A stretch of DNA of 64,000 bases from JAAXHH01 sp965248395. Lineage in GTDB: Bacteria; JAAXHH01. The notes beneath the pieces were generated by a model. The model made no database searches, was not told the origin of the DNA, and saw nothing but the letters and a program-made list of their open reading frames with translations. Of the stretch, positions 63,515 through 64,000 are shown one piece after another. How positions within the stretch are numbered: the first letter of the stretch is position 1; the number at the start of each line of letters is the position of its first letter. The position numbers were made by a program, and so were the translations under genes. The DNA lies in NCBI GenBank assembly GCA_965248395.1, contig OZ252103.1, forward strand, positions 2,232,001 to 2,296,000, written 5' to 3'.

Positions 63515-64000
63515 CTACCTGTACACGTCGGCCAGCAGTTCGTAGGAACGCAACCGGGCTTCGAAATCATGGGTGATGGTGACGGCCATAACCTCTTCTG
63601 AGCCGAACTGACGGGCAAGCCGGTCTATGGTATCCCTGACCTGCACTGGGCTGCCCACGGCCGCGAGCCGGAACTTGTCGTCTAGAAAAGCCCTTTCGGC
63701 CTCGCTGAAGCGGTGTTTTTCGGCCTCTTCGACGGTGGGTACGACGTTGCTGGGCTGGCCCATGGCGAACCGGGCGAATAGCAGGTCCCGGCTGAGTGCG
63801 AGGCGCTGGGCCTCCGCCTCGCTGTCGGCGCAGATGACGTTGATTGCGATGCAGGTTTCCGGTTGCGGCGACTGGCTGGACGGCTCGAAATAGTGGCGGT
63901 AGAATTCAAGAATGCGCGGATCGATGTTGCTGTTGATGAACAGGGCGAAATTGTACGGGAGTCCCAGGCGCGCAGCCAGCATCGCACTATCGGGACTGGA
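63515..64000 (-). CDS. Luciferase-like monooxygenase, 3' part (cut by window end)
   Basis: The frame is open through the window edge; at least 161 residues of the C-terminal part are visible. SSPDSAMLAARLGLPYNFALF is the LLM-family segment that follows the flavin site, read across the edge in the same frame. The rest (ICADSEAEAQRLALSRDLLFARF, GSPVQVRDTIDRLARQFGSEEVMAVTI) matches the MsnO8-like branch of FMN/F420-dependent oxidoreductases. The N-terminal catalytic part lies outside the window, so activity cannot be judged. The gene is likely intact. Confidence 0.85.
   Translation of the reverse strand, partial: SSPDSAMLAARLGLPYNFALFINSNIDPRILEFYRHYFEPSSQSPQPETCIAINVICADSEAEAQRLALSRDLLFARFAMGQPSNVVPTVEEAEKHRFSEAERAFLDDKFRLAAVGSPVQVRDTIDRLARQFGSEEVMAVTITHDFEARLRSYELLADVYR

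Overview
The window is a GC-rich bacterial chromosome segment with tightly packed, mostly short operons. Gene content points to a heterotrophic Gram-negative bacterium. There is a TonB-dependent receptor, several lipoproteins, the futalosine route to menaquinone (mqnB-mqnD), and many paralogues of families that scavenge organic solutes: three phytanoyl-CoA-dioxygenase-like enzymes, three Gfo/Idh/MocA oxidoreductases plus a degenerate relative, two sugar-phosphate isomerases, a sulfatase-fold enzyme, a GH172 (DUF2961) protein and a DUF6785-type membrane protein. I associate this mix with uncultured FCB-type lineages such as Latescibacterota or Poribacteria. That is an inference from content; no rRNA or phylogenetic marker was examined.

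Layout. 1-2000 is visibly more AT-rich and holds an orphan HicB antitoxin and a SEC-C/HNH-like zinc protein. 2024-3647 holds a PhyH enzyme and a coiled-coil PD-(D/E)XK-like protein. 3657-12667 (minus) is one apparent operon: a complete Opp/Dpp importer (oppD, oppF, binding protein, two permeases) followed by an SDR, a PhyH dioxygenase and a mannonate-dehydratase-like enolase, which together suggest uptake and catabolism of an unidentified solute. 12833-18489 holds a Tat-exported HisC-like aminotransferase, a shared terminator, ftsH, an ECF sigma factor and an AGCS symporter. 18695-24320 (plus) is a Gfo/Idh/MocA pair joined to a second Dpp-type importer that has no ATPase genes. 24415-34721 contains a DsbA-like protein, GH172, MFS, FMN hydroxyacid oxidase, oligopeptidase A, Gfo/Idh, mqnB-mqnD and a DppA-type D-aminopeptidase. 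34806-40146 holds isomerases and the NhaC and DUF6785 transporters.

40172-52675 (minus) is the most notable region. A PQQ-dependent dehydrogenase lipoprotein, DUF1080 protein, TonB receptor, monoheme cytochrome c, a UGSC-associated protein, a UGSC-type selenoprotein, two amidohydrolase-fold proteins and an oxidoreductase run in one direction. The selenoprotein (45704-46228) is split in naive ORF calling by an in-frame TGA that reads U-G-S-C and sits in the base of a SECIS-like hairpin.

52937-64000 (minus) holds a HAD hydrolase, an LVIVD-type lipoprotein, an exported FAH-family protein, two tRNA-Pro genes, an APH-type phosphotransferase, a sulfatase-fold enzyme with Thr at the nucleophile position, and a coupled set of metallophosphoesterase, DMFase-beta-like protein and PhyH, ending in a truncated luciferase-like monooxygenase. 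I saw no CRISPR array, rRNA gene, transposase or integrase.
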